A stretch of 64,000 nucleotides of DNA from Geodermatophilus marinus. Lineage in GTDB: Bacteria > Actinomycetota > Actinomycetes > Mycobacteriales > Geodermatophilaceae. Of this stretch, positions 46,931-55,467 are shown piece after piece. The position numbers and the translations under genes were made by a program. Positions within the stretch are counted from its first letter, which is position 1. Each line of letters starts with the position of its first letter. The stretch covers positions 94,345 through 158,344 of the forward strand of contig NZ_QVQH01000010.1 of NCBI RefSeq assembly GCF_003428645.1, read 5' to 3'. Below the pieces are notes generated by a model. That model was not told the DNA's origin. It saw only the letters and a list, made by a program, of their open reading frames with translations, and searched no databases.

Positions 46931-46962
46931 GGGGCCCGGCAGCCGGCCGGCTGCCGGGCCCC
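46931..46962. terminator. Bidirectional terminator between convergent genes
   Basis: A 32-bp perfect palindrome with arms GGGGCCCGGCAGCCGG and CCGGCTGCCGGGCCCC lies between the chemoreceptor stop and the AlkA-type gene stop. Confidence 0.8.
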
Positions 46963-46996
46963 GCCGTCCGTGCCCCGGGCGGCTCCCCGGCCCGGG

Positions 46997-47902
46997 TCAC
47001 CGGGGGCGGATGTCGTGCCGCCGGCCGCGCGGCGCCCGGCGCGGCGGCGGCGGGGCGTGGAGCGCCAGGCGGACCACCCGCTGGCGGTGCGGGCGGTGGG
47101 GCTCCAGCAGCTCGAGCATGCGGGCGTCGTCGGCGCGCTCCTCGCGGGCCAGCGTCCAGGCCACCCGGGCGGGCAGGCCGGCGTCGCCGGGGGGCACCGC
47201 GTCGGCGTCCCCCCAGGTGCAGGTGGCCAGGGAGGCCGTCGTCCACGGCCCGATGCCGCGGACCCCGCCCAGCACCGCGAGGACCGTGGCCGGGTCGGCG
47301 TCGTCCTGGGCGTGCAGCCGCAGGCAGGCCCGGGCCGCCCCGATCAGCGCCTCCCCGCGGCGCCGCTCGATGCCCCACCGGTGCAGGCCGGCGGGGTCCA
47401 GCCGGGCCACGCGGTCCGGCGTCGGCGGCGCGGTCACCGACGGCAGGCCGGGTACCGGTGCGCCGAGCCCGGTCACCAGCCGCCGCCACTGCGCCGCGGC
47501 GTCCTGGCGGGTCACCCGCTGCTGCACCACGAGCCAGGCGACGTCGTGCCAGACGGTGCCCGTGCGCGGGATCCGCTCCCGCCGGTGCCGGCGCCAGAGG
47601 TCGCGCAGCGGCGGGTCGGCCGGGTCGAAGCCGGTGACGTCGTCCTCGAGGCCGAGCAGCCCCGGCGCCCCGTCGAGCAGCCGGTCCGCGCCGGGGCCGT
47701 GGGCACGGACCCGGGCCTCGGCAGCGCCGTCCCGCCAGGCGACCTCGACGGCGGCGGTGCCCTCGGGGGTCACGGTCGCCCGCTCGAACCGCCCGGGCAC
47801 GCACCGCAGGGTCGGGTCGCCGGCCAGCCAGGCGAGGCCGGCGAGCGTGGCGCCGAGGTCGACGTCGCCGACCGGCACCGCCACCTCCGCCGTCACCCGC
47901 AC
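46997..47902 (-). CDS. DNA-3-methyladenine glycosylase II (AlkA-type)
   Basis: 301 residues. Removes alkylated bases. It has the HhH-GPD fold: Q-Q-R-V-T-R-Q-D-A near 125, the helix-hairpin-helix L-G-G-V-R-G-I-G-P-W-T-T near 213 and the aspartate-containing loop D-A-V-P-P-G-D near 235. The N-terminal 100 residues form the extra beta-domain of the AlkA family. The C-terminal tail is Pro/Arg-rich. It has no adaptive-response partner such as ada beside it. The NTF2-like gene lies 33 bases upstream in the same direction. Confidence 0.87.
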   Translation of the reverse strand: MRVTAEVAVPVGDVDLGATLAGLAWLAGDPTLRCVPGRFERATVTPEGTAAVEVAWRDGAAEARVRAHGPGADRLLDGAPGLLGLEDDVTGFDPADPPLRDLWRRHRRERIPRTGTVWHDVAWLVVQQRVTRQDAAAQWRRLVTGLGAPVPGLPSVTAPPTPDRVARLDPAGLHRWGIERRRGEALIGAARACLRLHAQDDADPATVLAVLGGVRGIGPWTTASLATCTWGDADAVPPGDAGLPARVAWTLAREERADDARMLELLEPHRPHRQRVVRLALHAPPPPRRAPRGRRHDIRPR

Positions 47903-47935
47903 CGCCTCCCGGTGCGAGCGTAGGCGGGCGAGCGG

Positions 47936-48322
47936 TCAGGCCGTGCCCGCGCGCTCCTGCACGAAGGCGGCGGAGTCGTAGTAGGTGCGGACGCCGGACA
48001 GCTGGTCCTCGTCGCCCTCGATCACCGTCACGCCGCGGTAGGTGAACGGCTTGCCCGAGCGCAGCGTCCCGGTCGAGGTCCACTCGAGGGCGGCGCTGCT
48101 CTCCCCGACGACGCTGTGCGTGAACGTCGTCTCGATGTCGCCGAACACGTCCCGGTAGTCCTGCCAGAACCGCCGGGCGCCGTCCTGGCCGCGGGTCTCG
48201 TGGTGCTCGTCGAGCTTGACCAGCTGGGTGTCGTCCCCGGCCAGGTCGACGAGCGGCTGGGGGTCGCGCTCGGCGTCGAGGTGGTGCAGGGCGTCGGTGA
48301 AGCGCTCGGTGAGGGTGTGCAT
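47936..48322 (-). CDS. SnoaL/NTF2-like protein
   Basis: 128 residues with an NTF2-like cone fold pattern: helix F-T-D-A-L-H-H-L-D, then L-V-D-L-A-G-D-D-T-Q-L-V, D-G-A-R-R-F-W-Q-D-Y-R-D-V-F and strands V-V-G-E-S-S-A-A-L-E-W-T-S-T-G and Y-R-G-V-T-V-I-E-G-D-E-D. The fold hosts isomerases, hydrolases and binding proteins, so no reaction can be assigned. It lies in a leftward run with the AlkA-type gene. Confidence 0.8.
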   Translation of the reverse strand: MHTLTERFTDALHHLDAERDPQPLVDLAGDDTQLVKLDEHHETRGQDGARRFWQDYRDVFGDIETTFTHSVVGESSAALEWTSTGTLRSGKPFTYRGVTVIEGDEDQLSGVRTYYDSAAFVQERAGTA

Positions 48323-48375
48323 GCGGGGGGTCTACCCGCCGGAAGGGCGGGGCACCCGCGCCGGCGGCGGCGCGG

Positions 48376-48849
48376 TCAGGGCAGCTGCCGCCGCTGCTCG
48401 TCGTCCTCGCCGCGGCGGGTGAGGGTCTGGGCCAGCAGGACGGCGCCCCACGGCCCGATCACCCAGATCGGCCAGGGGTAGAGCAGCTCCCCGGTGGCCA
48501 GGCAGGTGGTCAGCCAGACCCCGAGCACGACGACCGCGACGTAGGCCCAGTTCCGCCAGGCCGCCGCGCGGCTCGGGCCGCCGCTCCAGCCGCCGTGCAG
48601 GTGGGCGGTGTGCGAACCGGACCGGGACGCGGTGGCTGCCGGGGCTGCTGCGACCGGCGCCGCGGCGGAGGTCGCCGGGAGGTCGGCGGTCAGCTCGGCC
48701 AGCTCCCCGTAGGTGCGGGCGGTGTAGGCGGCGGCGAGCCGCTCGTCGTACTCGACGACCGTGAGCCGGCCGGCGGACAGGTGCTCGCCCAGCTGGGCGG
48801 CGACCGCGGCCCGGTCGGCGTCGGCGGCGCGCAGGTGCGGCTCGGGCAT
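48376..48849 (-). CDS. DUF1707 membrane protein
   Basis: 157 residues. The DUF1707 domain (about 1-55) is L-R-A-A-D-A-D-R-A-A-V-A-A-Q-L-G...V-V-E-Y-D-E-R-L-A-A-A-Y-T-A-R-T-Y-G-E-L. An Ala-rich linker leads to two transmembrane helices near 98-140 (W-A-Y-V-A-V-V-V-L-G-V-W-L and W-P-I-W-V-I-G-P-W-G-A-V-L-L). This is a common actinobacterial SHOCT-like membrane protein of unknown function. Confidence 0.82.
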   Translation of the reverse strand: MPEPHLRAADADRAAVAAQLGEHLSAGRLTVVEYDERLAAAYTARTYGELAELTADLPATSAAAPVAAAPAATASRSGSHTAHLHGGWSGGPSRAAAWRNWAYVAVVVLGVWLTTCLATGELLYPWPIWVIGPWGAVLLAQTLTRRGEDDEQRRQLP

Positions 48850-48945
48850 CGCGGGGGACCCTCCTCGGGATCGGCTGCCCCCAGTCTGGTCGGCCGCACC
48901 GGGCCGGGACCACTGACGGACGTCACGACTGTCCCGTGTCCCCGG

Positions 48946-49419
48946 TCAGGTGCGCCGGGTGCGGGTCACGCCGCGGCCCGGCCGCCACGAGGAGACGACC
49001 AGCGCCGTCCGCCCCTCGTCGAGGGCGGTGAGGACGACCTGGTCGAGGTCGACGCGGAACAGGTCGAACCCGCCGGGGCCGGGCAGCCCCGCCTGCTCCG
49101 CGTACCGGGCGCGCTCGTCCGCCGTCGCCTCGGTCGCCCGCCCCGAGAGCTTGGCGTCCGCGGTGAAGGCGTCCGGCTCGTCGCTGCCGCTGTGCAGGGC
49201 GAAACGGGGGTCGCGGCGCAGGTCGGCGAACTTGACCGACCCGGGCATGCCGGCCAGCCACGGCTCGCCGCCGACGAACGCCATCTCGATGCCGCTGACG
49301 CGCGGCCCGCCGTCGGCCCGCAGCGTGGCCAGCACCTTGTGGGCGTGGGCGTCGAAGCACGCGCGGACGCGGCGGGCGAGGTCGGGGTCGTCGCGGTCCA
49401 GGTCGGCGAAGGCAGCCAT
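48946..49419 (-). CDS. Pyridoxamine 5'-phosphate oxidase-like (FMN/F420-binding split barrel) protein
   Basis: 157 residues. The split-barrel pattern begins with H-K-V-L-A-T-L-R-A-D-G-G-P-R-V-S-G-I and continues through W-L-A-G-M-P-G-S-V-K-F-A-D-L-R-R-D-P-R-F-A-L-H. Actinobacterial members use FMN, F420 or haem; which applies here is not visible. Stands as a single leftward gene between the DUF1707 gene and the acyl-CoA dehydrogenase. Confidence 0.82.
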   Translation of the reverse strand: MAAFADLDRDDPDLARRVRACFDAHAHKVLATLRADGGPRVSGIEMAFVGGEPWLAGMPGSVKFADLRRDPRFALHSGSDEPDAFTADAKLSGRATEATADERARYAEQAGLPGPGGFDLFRVDLDQVVLTALDEGRTALVVSSWRPGRGVTRTRRT

Positions 49420-49461
49420 GCCGGGATGGTCGCGCGCACGGCGGTCTCCGCCCAGGGGTCG

Positions 49462-49514
49462 GCCCGCGGCCGGGCACTCGGCCCGCGGCCGGGCACTCGG
49501 CCCGCGGCCGGGCC
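49462..49514. repeat. Short tandem GC repeat
   Basis: Three near-identical copies of a 19-bp unit, GGCCCGCGGCCGGGCACTC, lie between the FMN-type gene and the acyl-CoA dehydrogenase stop; the last copy is truncated. Each contains the palindrome CCCGCGG/CCGCGG. Confidence 0.6.
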
Positions 49515-50681
49515 TCAGCCCGCGGCGGGGGCGGCCTCCTTCGCGAGGTGCCGGCCGATGACCATCCGCTGGATCTGGTTGGTGCCCTCGAAGATCTGCA
49601 TGACCTTCGCCTCGCGCATGAAGCGCTCGGCCGGGTGGTCGCGGGTGTAGCCGGCGCCGCCGAGGACCTGGACGGCGTCGGTGGTGACCTTCATCGCGGC
49701 GTCGGTGGCCACCAGCTTGGCGATGCTGGCCTGGCGGGCGTAGGGCTTGCCGGCGTCCCTGCGGCGGGCGGCGACGAGGTAGGTCGCACGGGCGGACTCG
49801 ACCGCGGCGGCCATGTCGGCGAGCAGGAAGGCGACGCCCTGGTGGTCGACGATGCGCTTGCCGAACGCCTCCCGCTCCAGCGCGTAGGCGACGGCGACGT
49901 CCAGGGCCGACTGGGCCAGGCCCACCGCGACGGCGCTGACGCCGAGCCGGCCGGAGTCGAGCGCGGCCAGCGCGATGCCCAGCCCGCGACCCCGCTCGCC
50001 GACCAGCCGGTCGGCCGGCACGGGGACGTCGTCGAGCCGGACGGCGGCCGTCGTGGAGGCGGTCAGCCCCATCTTCTCCTCCGGCTTCGCGGGGCTGAAC
50101 CCGGGCAGGTCCGGGGTCAGGTGGAAGCAGGAGATCGCCCGCGGGCCGTCGTCCGGCGTGCGGAGGAAGGTGGAGTAGAAGTCGGCGTGGCCGCCGTGGG
50201 TGACCCAGGCCTTCTCGCCGGTGGCCACCCAGCTCCCGTCGCCGGCGTCCTTCGCGCTGGCGCGCATCGCCGCCGCGTCGGACCCGGCGTGCGCCTCGGA
50301 CAGGCAGTAGGCGCCGAGCAGGTCGCCGCCGACCATGGCCGGTAGCAGCTCGCGGCGCTGGGCCTCGGTGCCGGCGGTGTCGACGGGGAAGCAGGCCAGG
50401 GTGTGCACGCTGACCCCGAGCGCGACGCTCGCCCAGCGCGCCGCCAGCTCCTCGACCACCTGCAGGTAGACCGCGTAGGGCTGGCCGCCGCCGCCGACGT
50501 CCTCGCCGAAGGGCAGGCCCAGCAGCCCGGCCTCGCCGAGCAGCCGGAAGACCTCCCGCGGGAAGCGCTCCTCGCGCTCGTGCTGCGCGGCCCTCGGCGC
50601 CAGCTCCGCGTCGGCGATCTCGCGGGTCAGCGCCAGGAGGTCGGCGGCCTCCTGGGTGGGCAGTTCACGGTCGACCGGCAC
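49515..50681 (-). CDS. Acyl-CoA dehydrogenase
   Basis: 388 residues from GTG 50681, with GGGAGGGG upstream; a further 22 in-frame codons upstream cross the operator and are rejected. FAD-dependent beta-oxidation enzyme. Family landmarks are A-Y-C-L-S-E-A-H-A-G-S-D near 125, G-E-K-A-W-V-T-H-G-G near 154, L-E-R-E-A-F-G-K-R-I near 262 and the C-terminal Q-V-L-G-G-A-G-Y-T-R-D...Q-I-F-E-G-T-N-Q-I-Q-R, whose E-G-T-N Glu is the usual catalytic base. Chain-length preference is unknown. Divergent from a TetR gene that probably represses it. Confidence 0.93.
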   Translation of the reverse strand: MPVDRELPTQEAADLLALTREIADAELAPRAAQHEREERFPREVFRLLGEAGLLGLPFGEDVGGGGQPYAVYLQVVEELAARWASVALGVSVHTLACFPVDTAGTEAQRRELLPAMVGGDLLGAYCLSEAHAGSDAAAMRASAKDAGDGSWVATGEKAWVTHGGHADFYSTFLRTPDDGPRAISCFHLTPDLPGFSPAKPEEKMGLTASTTAAVRLDDVPVPADRLVGERGRGLGIALAALDSGRLGVSAVAVGLAQSALDVAVAYALEREAFGKRIVDHQGVAFLLADMAAAVESARATYLVAARRRDAGKPYARQASIAKLVATDAAMKVTTDAVQVLGGAGYTRDHPAERFMREAKVMQIFEGTNQIQRMVIGRHLAKEAAPAAG

Positions 50682-50700
50682 GGCGTCCCCTCCCTCGCGA

Positions 50701-50730
50701 ACAGTACTGACGACGGTACCGCAGTACTGT
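50701..50730. promoter_or_regulatory. TetR operator between acyl-CoA dehydrogenase and TetR genes
   Basis: ACAGTACTG (50701-50709) and CAGTACTGT (50722-50730) form a perfect inverted repeat with a 12-bp spacer. Each half contains the 8-bp palindrome CAGTACTG. It lies in the 89-bp divergent region, 20 bp from one start and 41 bp from the other, and is well placed to control both genes. Confidence 0.65.
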
Positions 50731-50770
50731 GTGGCGTCCTGGGCCACGTCGTCCCCGCCGGAGGTGCCCG

Positions 50771-51358
50771 ATGACGACCACCACCGCCGCCGACGGCCGG
50801 CTCACCCGCCGGCAGGCCGAGCTGCTCGACCAGCTCGAGGCGCTGTTCCTTGCCGAGGGCTTCGCCCGGTTCACCCTCGACGACCTCGCCGTCCGGCTGC
50901 GCTGCTCGAAGAGCACGCTCTACGCGCTGGCCGACAGCAAGGAGCAGTTGGCCGTCCGCGTGGTGCGGCACTTCTTCCGCAAGGCGACCGAGGCGGTGGA
51001 GGCGGGGACGGCGACCGAGGAGGACCCGGCGCTGCGGGTGACGGCCTACCTCAGCGCGGTGGCGCGGGCCCTGGCCCCGGCCGGGCCGCGGTTCCGCAGC
51101 GACCTCGACGCCTTCCCGCCCGGCCGGTCGGTCTACGAGCGCAACACGGCGCTGGCCGCCGACCGGGTGCGCGAGCTGATCGCCGAGGGGGTGGCCCGGG
51201 GCCGGTTCCGGGAGGTGCACCCGGCGCTGGTCGCCGACACGGTGACCACGCTGATGCTCCGGATCGGCCGAGGTGACACCGCGCAGGCCACCGGCCTGGA
51301 CGACGCCACCGCCTACCGGGAGCTGGCCGCCCTCCTGCTGCACGGGATCAGCCTGTGA
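50771..51358 (+). CDS. TetR-family transcriptional regulator
   Basis: 195 residues from ATG 50771, with GGAGGTG upstream. The N-terminal HTH is F-A-R-F-T-L-D-D-L-A-V-R-L-R-C-S-K-S-T-L-Y. The C-terminal ligand domain is helical (residues 60-190), with R-F-R-S-D-L-D-A-F. Divergence from the acyl-CoA dehydrogenase and the shared palindromes suggest it senses acyl-CoA or a related lipid signal. The stop overlaps the GNAT start (GTGA), so the two are coupled. Confidence 0.88.
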   Translation: MTTTTAADGRLTRRQAELLDQLEALFLAEGFARFTLDDLAVRLRCSKSTLYALADSKEQLAVRVVRHFFRKATEAVEAGTATEEDPALRVTAYLSAVARALAPAGPRFRSDLDAFPPGRSVYERNTALAADRVRELIAEGVARGRFREVHPALVADTVTTLMLRIGRGDTAQATGLDDATAYRELAALLLHGISL

Positions 51359-51840
51359 CCGGCACCCGATCCACCGTGACGCTCACCGCCGCCCCCTGGG
51401 ACGACCCGGACGTCCGCCGGCTGACGGCGGCGCAGCAGGCCGAGCTGCGAGCCCGGTACGACGGCGCCGGCGAGCCCGGGACGCCGCCGACCGCCGACGA
51501 CGTCAGCGTGGTCCTGCTCGCCCGGGACGCCGACGGGGAGGCGGTGGCGTGCGGCGCCCTGCGGGCCCTGAGGGACGGCGTGGCCGAGGTCAAGCGCATG
51601 TACGTGGTGCCGCCCGCCCGCGGCCGCGGGTTGTCCCGGCTGGTGCTGGCCGGTCTGGAGGCGGCGGCCCGGGCGCGTGGCTGGTGGACCCTGCGCCTGG
51701 AGACCGGACCGCAGCAGCCGGAGGCGATCGCCCTCTACGAGGGAGCCGGCTACCGGCCCATCCCGGCCTTCGGCGCGTACGCCGGTTCCCTGGACGCCGC
51801 CGACTCCCTCTTCTACGAGCGGGTCCTCGGCGCCGGCTGA
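51355..51840 (+). CDS. GNAT-family N-acetyltransferase
   Basis: 161 residues from GTG 51355, overlapping the TetR stop. The GNAT core shows A-E-V-K-R-M-Y-V-V-P-P-A-R-G-R-G-L-S-R-L-V-L (motif A, acetyl-CoA pyrophosphate loop R-G-R-G-L) near residue 85 and L-R-L-E-T-G-P-Q-Q-P-E-A-I-A-L-Y-E-G-A-G-Y near 120. The substrate, a small molecule or a protein amine, is not deducible. Confidence 0.9.
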   Translation: MTGTRSTVTLTAAPWDDPDVRRLTAAQQAELRARYDGAGEPGTPPTADDVSVVLLARDADGEAVACGALRALRDGVAEVKRMYVVPPARGRGLSRLVLAGLEAAARARGWWTLRLETGPQQPEAIALYEGAGYRPIPAFGAYAGSLDAADSLFYERVLGAG

Positions 51841-52021
51841 CGGGGCCGCGGGCGGTTCGGCCAGGTGGCCTGCGCGGTCCCTGCGCTCGCACGCCGCGCA
51901 CAGCACCCGGCGGCGGGCCCTGCAGCCGGGCACGCCGGGTGCCCGGCGCACGGGTGGGTGCGCCGGGTCGGCGGGTCTGCGGTTCTGGCCCCGGCTCTGC
52001 TCGGGGTCCGGCCGTTCTGCT

Positions 52022-53239
52022 TCAGGCTGCGGCCAGGGGTGGGGCGAGGATGTGGATCTCGGTGCCGTCGGGGCGCCAGGTGCGCCAACGCCCGTCGGGT
52101 CGCCGTTCGACCCGGAAGCCGTGGTGGACCTTCGTGTGGTGCCGCTCGCACAACAGGGCGCTGTTGGCCAGCGAGGTCTCCCCGCCGAGGGGCCACTCCA
52201 GCAGGTGGTGCACGTCACACCAGTGGGTCGGGGCACCGCAGCCGGTGAACACGCAGCCCCGGTCCCGGCGCTCCACCGCCCGGCGCAGGTGCGGGGGCAC
52301 CACCCGGTGGGTGCGCCCGACGTCCAGGGGTGTGCCGTCGGGGCCCAGCACGATGCGGGTGACCGCCCCGTCGCAGGCCAGCCAGCGGGCCCGGGCGGCG
52401 GAGATCGTGGCGCCGAAGCCCAGCTCCGCGGCGCCGGGGCCGGCCGTGGGGTCGATGAGGTCTTCAGCCTTGATCACCACGGCCACGTGCGGCTTGACCG
52501 TGCGCAGCACCGGCAGGGTGCCGGCGGCGAGCTGGAGATCGCACAGCTGGACGAGGGCGTCGGCCTGCGCCTGGGGCCGGGTGCGCTCGTCGCCGGCGCA
52601 CCGCCCGGCCTGCAGGAGGCTCTCCAGGGCGGCCTGCAGCCTCTCCCCGCCGGCGGCGTCCAGCTCCAGCCGGCCGGTGAGCGTGCCGTCGGCGTGCCGG
52701 ACGAGGGAGAGCCGGCGGCCCTCGGTGGGGTCGGGTTCGGGCCCGTCGGGGTCCAGGCCGGTGAGGTAGTGCCGCACGACCTGCACGAGGTCGGCGTGCG
52801 GGCGCTCGGCGGCGACGCCGGTGAGCAGCCGGTCGACCTCCGCGAGGTCGACGCCGGCGGCCGCGGCGGCGGCCAGGTTCTTGTCGGCGGCCACCGGCGC
52901 CACCGTCGCGACGGCCTCGGCCGACACCGCCCCGGCGGCGTGCGCTTCGGCCAGGGCGGGGAGCGCCTCCAGGGCCCGGCCGGCGCGGACCAGCCCGGCC
53001 GCGGCCAGGGTCGACATGCGCCCGTGCCCGCGCAGCCAGGAGGCCATGGTCTTGAGTCCGTCGAACTCCGCCGCGCCGGCCAGCTCGCAGGCGCGCACGG
53101 TGCGGGCCACCTCGGCGGCGATCCGGTGCTGGGCGACCAGCAGCCCACCCAGCCGGTCGAGCAGTTCCGGGCCGAACGCCGAGGCCAGCTCGGCCCCGGC
53201 CAGCCCGTCGATCGCCGCGCACAGGTCCTCCACCGTCAC
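52022..53239 (-). CDS. DUF222 / HNH endonuclease domain protein
   Basis: 405 residues. The N-terminal DUF222 helical domain (about 20-270, the 13E12-repeat type) is followed by a C-terminal HNH motif with C-V-F-T-G-C-G-A-P, W-C-D-V-H-H-L-L-E-W and N-S-A-L-L-C-E-R-H-H-T-K-V-H. All four metal cysteines and the catalytic His-Asn-His look intact. This multicopy actinobacterial family may be mobile or selfish, but no cognate element ends are visible here. Function is not established. Confidence 0.9.
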   Translation of the reverse strand: MTVEDLCAAIDGLAGAELASAFGPELLDRLGGLLVAQHRIAAEVARTVRACELAGAAEFDGLKTMASWLRGHGRMSTLAAAGLVRAGRALEALPALAEAHAAGAVSAEAVATVAPVAADKNLAAAAAAGVDLAEVDRLLTGVAAERPHADLVQVVRHYLTGLDPDGPEPDPTEGRRLSLVRHADGTLTGRLELDAAGGERLQAALESLLQAGRCAGDERTRPQAQADALVQLCDLQLAAGTLPVLRTVKPHVAVVIKAEDLIDPTAGPGAAELGFGATISAARARWLACDGAVTRIVLGPDGTPLDVGRTHRVVPPHLRRAVERRDRGCVFTGCGAPTHWCDVHHLLEWPLGGETSLANSALLCERHHTKVHHGFRVERRPDGRWRTWRPDGTEIHILAPPLAAA

Positions 53240-53603
53240 CGCACCTCCCTGCCCCGTTCATCGAATGCGTGTACGAATGCTATCGCCAGACGGGGCTCGT
53301 CGCACCATGAATCCCCAGTTCAGCGGGCTGTCCACAGACGGAGGTGAGAGGTTGACAGGGCCGTGGGCCCGGGTCCCTGACGGGCCGGGTCCGGACGGGC
53401 CCGGGCCTGGCAGGCAGGTGATGTGCAGCCGCGGTGCACGCCGCCGCGACGGGCGGCGCCGCGGCCGCACACCGATCGGCGGGACGGCAGTCGAGATCGG
53501 CCGGGCCCGGCGGGTCGCGGGCGCCGGCCAGCAGGTCGGGGGGAGGGGGCCGGCTGCAGAAGCGCGGGCCGCGGACGTCGGCGGCGTGTGGTGGGGTGAG
53601 GCC
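53240..53603. other. Intergenic region between HNH and epimerase genes
   Basis: 364 bases between divergent genes. It contains a direct repeat CGAATGC (near 53264 and 53274) close to the HNH start, TTGACA at 53352-53357 with no good -10, a DnaA-box-like TGTCCACAG near 53328 and a GGCCCGGG/CCCGGGCC inverted repeat around 53366-53405. It probably holds the promoters of both genes. Confidence 0.35.
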
Positions 53604-54527
53604 ATGAGCGACCCCACCGCGCCCTGGCCCGCCACCGAGCCCACCGAGGTGGTGGTGAGCGCCGGCGACACCCGGCTGGTGGTCGACCTGCGCGGCGGGA
53701 CCCTGCGCGCGCTGATCGCCGGCGACCGGGAGGTCCTCGACGGGTACCCGGCCGGCGCGCTCCCCTCCGGCCGGCGCGGCGGGGTGCTGCTGCCCTGGCC
53801 CAACCGGGTGCGCGACGGCCGGTGGACCTGGCGCGGCGAGGAGCACCGGCTGGAGGTCTCCTCGGCGGAGAAGCCGGTCGCCATCCACGGCCTGGTCTCC
53901 TGGCAGCCGTGGTCGGTGCTGGCGCAGGCCGACGGGGCGGTCACCGTCGGCACCGTCGTCGAGCCGCGCCCCGGCTACCCGTTCCGGCTGGCCGCGGCCT
54001 TCGACCACCGGCTCGAGGCCGGGCGGCTCACCGTCACCGCGCGGGTCCGCAACGCCGGTGACGCCGCGGCGCCGTTCGGGCTGGGCCTGCACCCCTACCT
54101 CGGGGTCGGGGCGACCGAGGACGGCGGCATCGCCGACGCCGAGCTCTCCCTGCCCGCCCGCACCGAGCTGGTGGTGGACGCCGCCGGCCTGCCCACCGGT
54201 GAGCGGCGGCCCTTCGACGGCGCGGTGGGCCGCCTCGGCGAGCGCTCCTTCGACACCCCGCTCACCGACCTCGAGCGGGACGGCGACGGCTGGGCGCGGG
54301 TGCGGCTGCGCGGGCCGGCCGGCTGGACCGAGCTGGCCGTGGACCCGGCGTGGGGCTGGCTGCAGGTCTACACCGGTGACACGCTGTCGCCGGGTGAGCG
54401 GCGGCGCAGCGTGGCCGTCGAGCCCATGACCTGCCCGCCGAACGCGCTGGCCGACGGCGCCGACCTCGTCGTCCTCGAGCCGGGCGCCGACTGGTCGGGC
54501 ACGTGGAGCCTGGCCTGGGGGGACTGA
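53604..54527 (+). CDS. Aldose 1-epimerase family protein
   Basis: 307 residues from ATG 53604, with GGGGTGAG upstream. It interconverts alpha and beta anomers of hexoses. The galactose-mutarotase fold is suggested by G-G-V-L-L-P-W-P-N-R-V near 60, catalytic-type His in A-I-H-G-L-V near 95 and in G-L-H-P-Y-L near 163, and the catalytic Glu in V-A-V-E-P-M-T near 275. This is the GalM-like YeaD/LacX subgroup. The substrate is not certain. The MOSC gene follows two bases after its stop, suggesting an operon with the S4 gene. Confidence 0.88.
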   Translation: MSDPTAPWPATEPTEVVVSAGDTRLVVDLRGGTLRALIAGDREVLDGYPAGALPSGRRGGVLLPWPNRVRDGRWTWRGEEHRLEVSSAEKPVAIHGLVSWQPWSVLAQADGAVTVGTVVEPRPGYPFRLAAAFDHRLEAGRLTVTARVRNAGDAAAPFGLGLHPYLGVGATEDGGIADAELSLPARTELVVDAAGLPTGERRPFDGAVGRLGERSFDTPLTDLERDGDGWARVRLRGPAGWTELAVDPAWGWLQVYTGDTLSPGERRRSVAVEPMTCPPNALADGADLVVLEPGADWSGTWSLAWGD

Positions 54528-54529
54528 CG

Positions 54530-55246
54530 ATGGGCGCCACCCGGATGCGGGTCGCCGAGCTGTGGCGGTACCCGGTGAAGTCGCTGCAGGGCGAGCGGCT
54601 CGACGTGGCCGAGGTCGGCCCGGAGGGGTTGGCCGGTGACCGGCAGTGGGCCCTCTTCGACCGCGGGACCGGCCTCGGGCTGACCGCCCGGCGGGTGCCC
54701 GCGCTGCTGTTCGGCTCGGCCCGCCTGCGGCCGGACGGCGAGCTGCAGGTGGTGCTGCCCGACGGCTCGGCCACCACCGAGGACGACGTGCTCTCGGACT
54801 GGCTCGGCCGGTCGGTGGCGCTGCGCCGGGCGGACGGGTCGGCGCCCTCCTACGAGGTGCCCGACGACGAGGAGCAGCGGTGGGAGGCCTTCGAGGGGGC
54901 CGCGGGCGCCTTCCACGACAGCGCCGCCGCCCGGGTCACGCTCCTGTCCACCGGCACCACCGGCGCGTGGGACAGGCGCCGGTTCCGGGCCAACGTCGTC
55001 CTCGAGGGTGCGGGGGAGGACTCGCTGGTCGGCAGCCGCGTGCGGCTGGGCGGGGCGGTGCTGGACGTCGGCCTCGCCGTGCCCCGCTGCGTGATGGTGA
55101 CCCGCCCGCAGCCCGGTGGCATCGACCGGGACACCTCGGTCCTCAAGACCATCCACCGCGAGCGCGGCGGGACCCTCGCCGTGGGCGCGCTCGTCGCCCG
55201 GCCGGGCACCGTCCGGGTCGGCGACGAGCCGGTGACCGGGGGCTGA
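54530..55246 (+). CDS. MOSC domain protein
   Basis: 238 residues from ATG 54530 (ATG 54545 is possible). An N-terminal MOSC beta-barrel (L-W-R-Y-P-V-K-S-L-Q-G-E-R-L) precedes the MOSC domain proper (R-F-R-A-N-V-V-L-E, then the conserved Cys in V-P-R-C-V-M-V-T-R-P-Q near residue 190). Similar to YcbX-like proteins that bind molybdenum cofactor and help reduce N-hydroxylated compounds. That role is inferred from family. No Moco biosynthesis genes are adjacent. Confidence 0.88.
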   Translation: MGATRMRVAELWRYPVKSLQGERLDVAEVGPEGLAGDRQWALFDRGTGLGLTARRVPALLFGSARLRPDGELQVVLPDGSATTEDDVLSDWLGRSVALRRADGSAPSYEVPDDEEQRWEAFEGAAGAFHDSAAARVTLLSTGTTGAWDRRRFRANVVLEGAGEDSLVGSRVRLGGAVLDVGLAVPRCVMVTRPQPGGIDRDTSVLKTIHRERGGTLAVGALVARPGTVRVGDEPVTGG

Positions 55247-55251
55247 GCCGG

Positions 55252-55467
55252 GTGCGGACCGTCGAGCTGCGTCCGGGGGACGACTCCATCCGGCTCGGGC
55301 AGCTGCTCAAGCTCGTCGACGCGGTGCCGACCGGGGCGCAGGTCAAGGACGTGCTGCTCACCGGCGGCATCCGGGTCAACGGCGAGCCCGAGGACCGGCG
55401 GGGCCGGCAGCTGCGTCGCGGCGACGTCGTCAGCGTCCCCGGCGCCGGGGACGTGCGCATCGCGTGA
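55252..55467 (+). CDS. S4 RNA-binding domain protein (YbcJ-like)
   Basis: 71 residues from GTG 55252. A single S4 fold: I-R-L-G-Q-L-L-K-L-V, then V-K-D-V-L-L-T-G-G-I-R-V-N-G-E-P-E-D-R-R-G-R-Q-L in segments, and V-V-S-V-P-G. Very small S4 proteins of this kind are thought to bind structured RNA and assist ribosomes. Its final codons (R-I-A-stop) are the beginning of the 21-bp tandem array that follows. Confidence 0.85.
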   Translation: MRTVELRPGDDSIRLGQLLKLVDAVPTGAQVKDVLLTGGIRVNGEPEDRRGRQLRRGDVVSVPGAGDVRIA

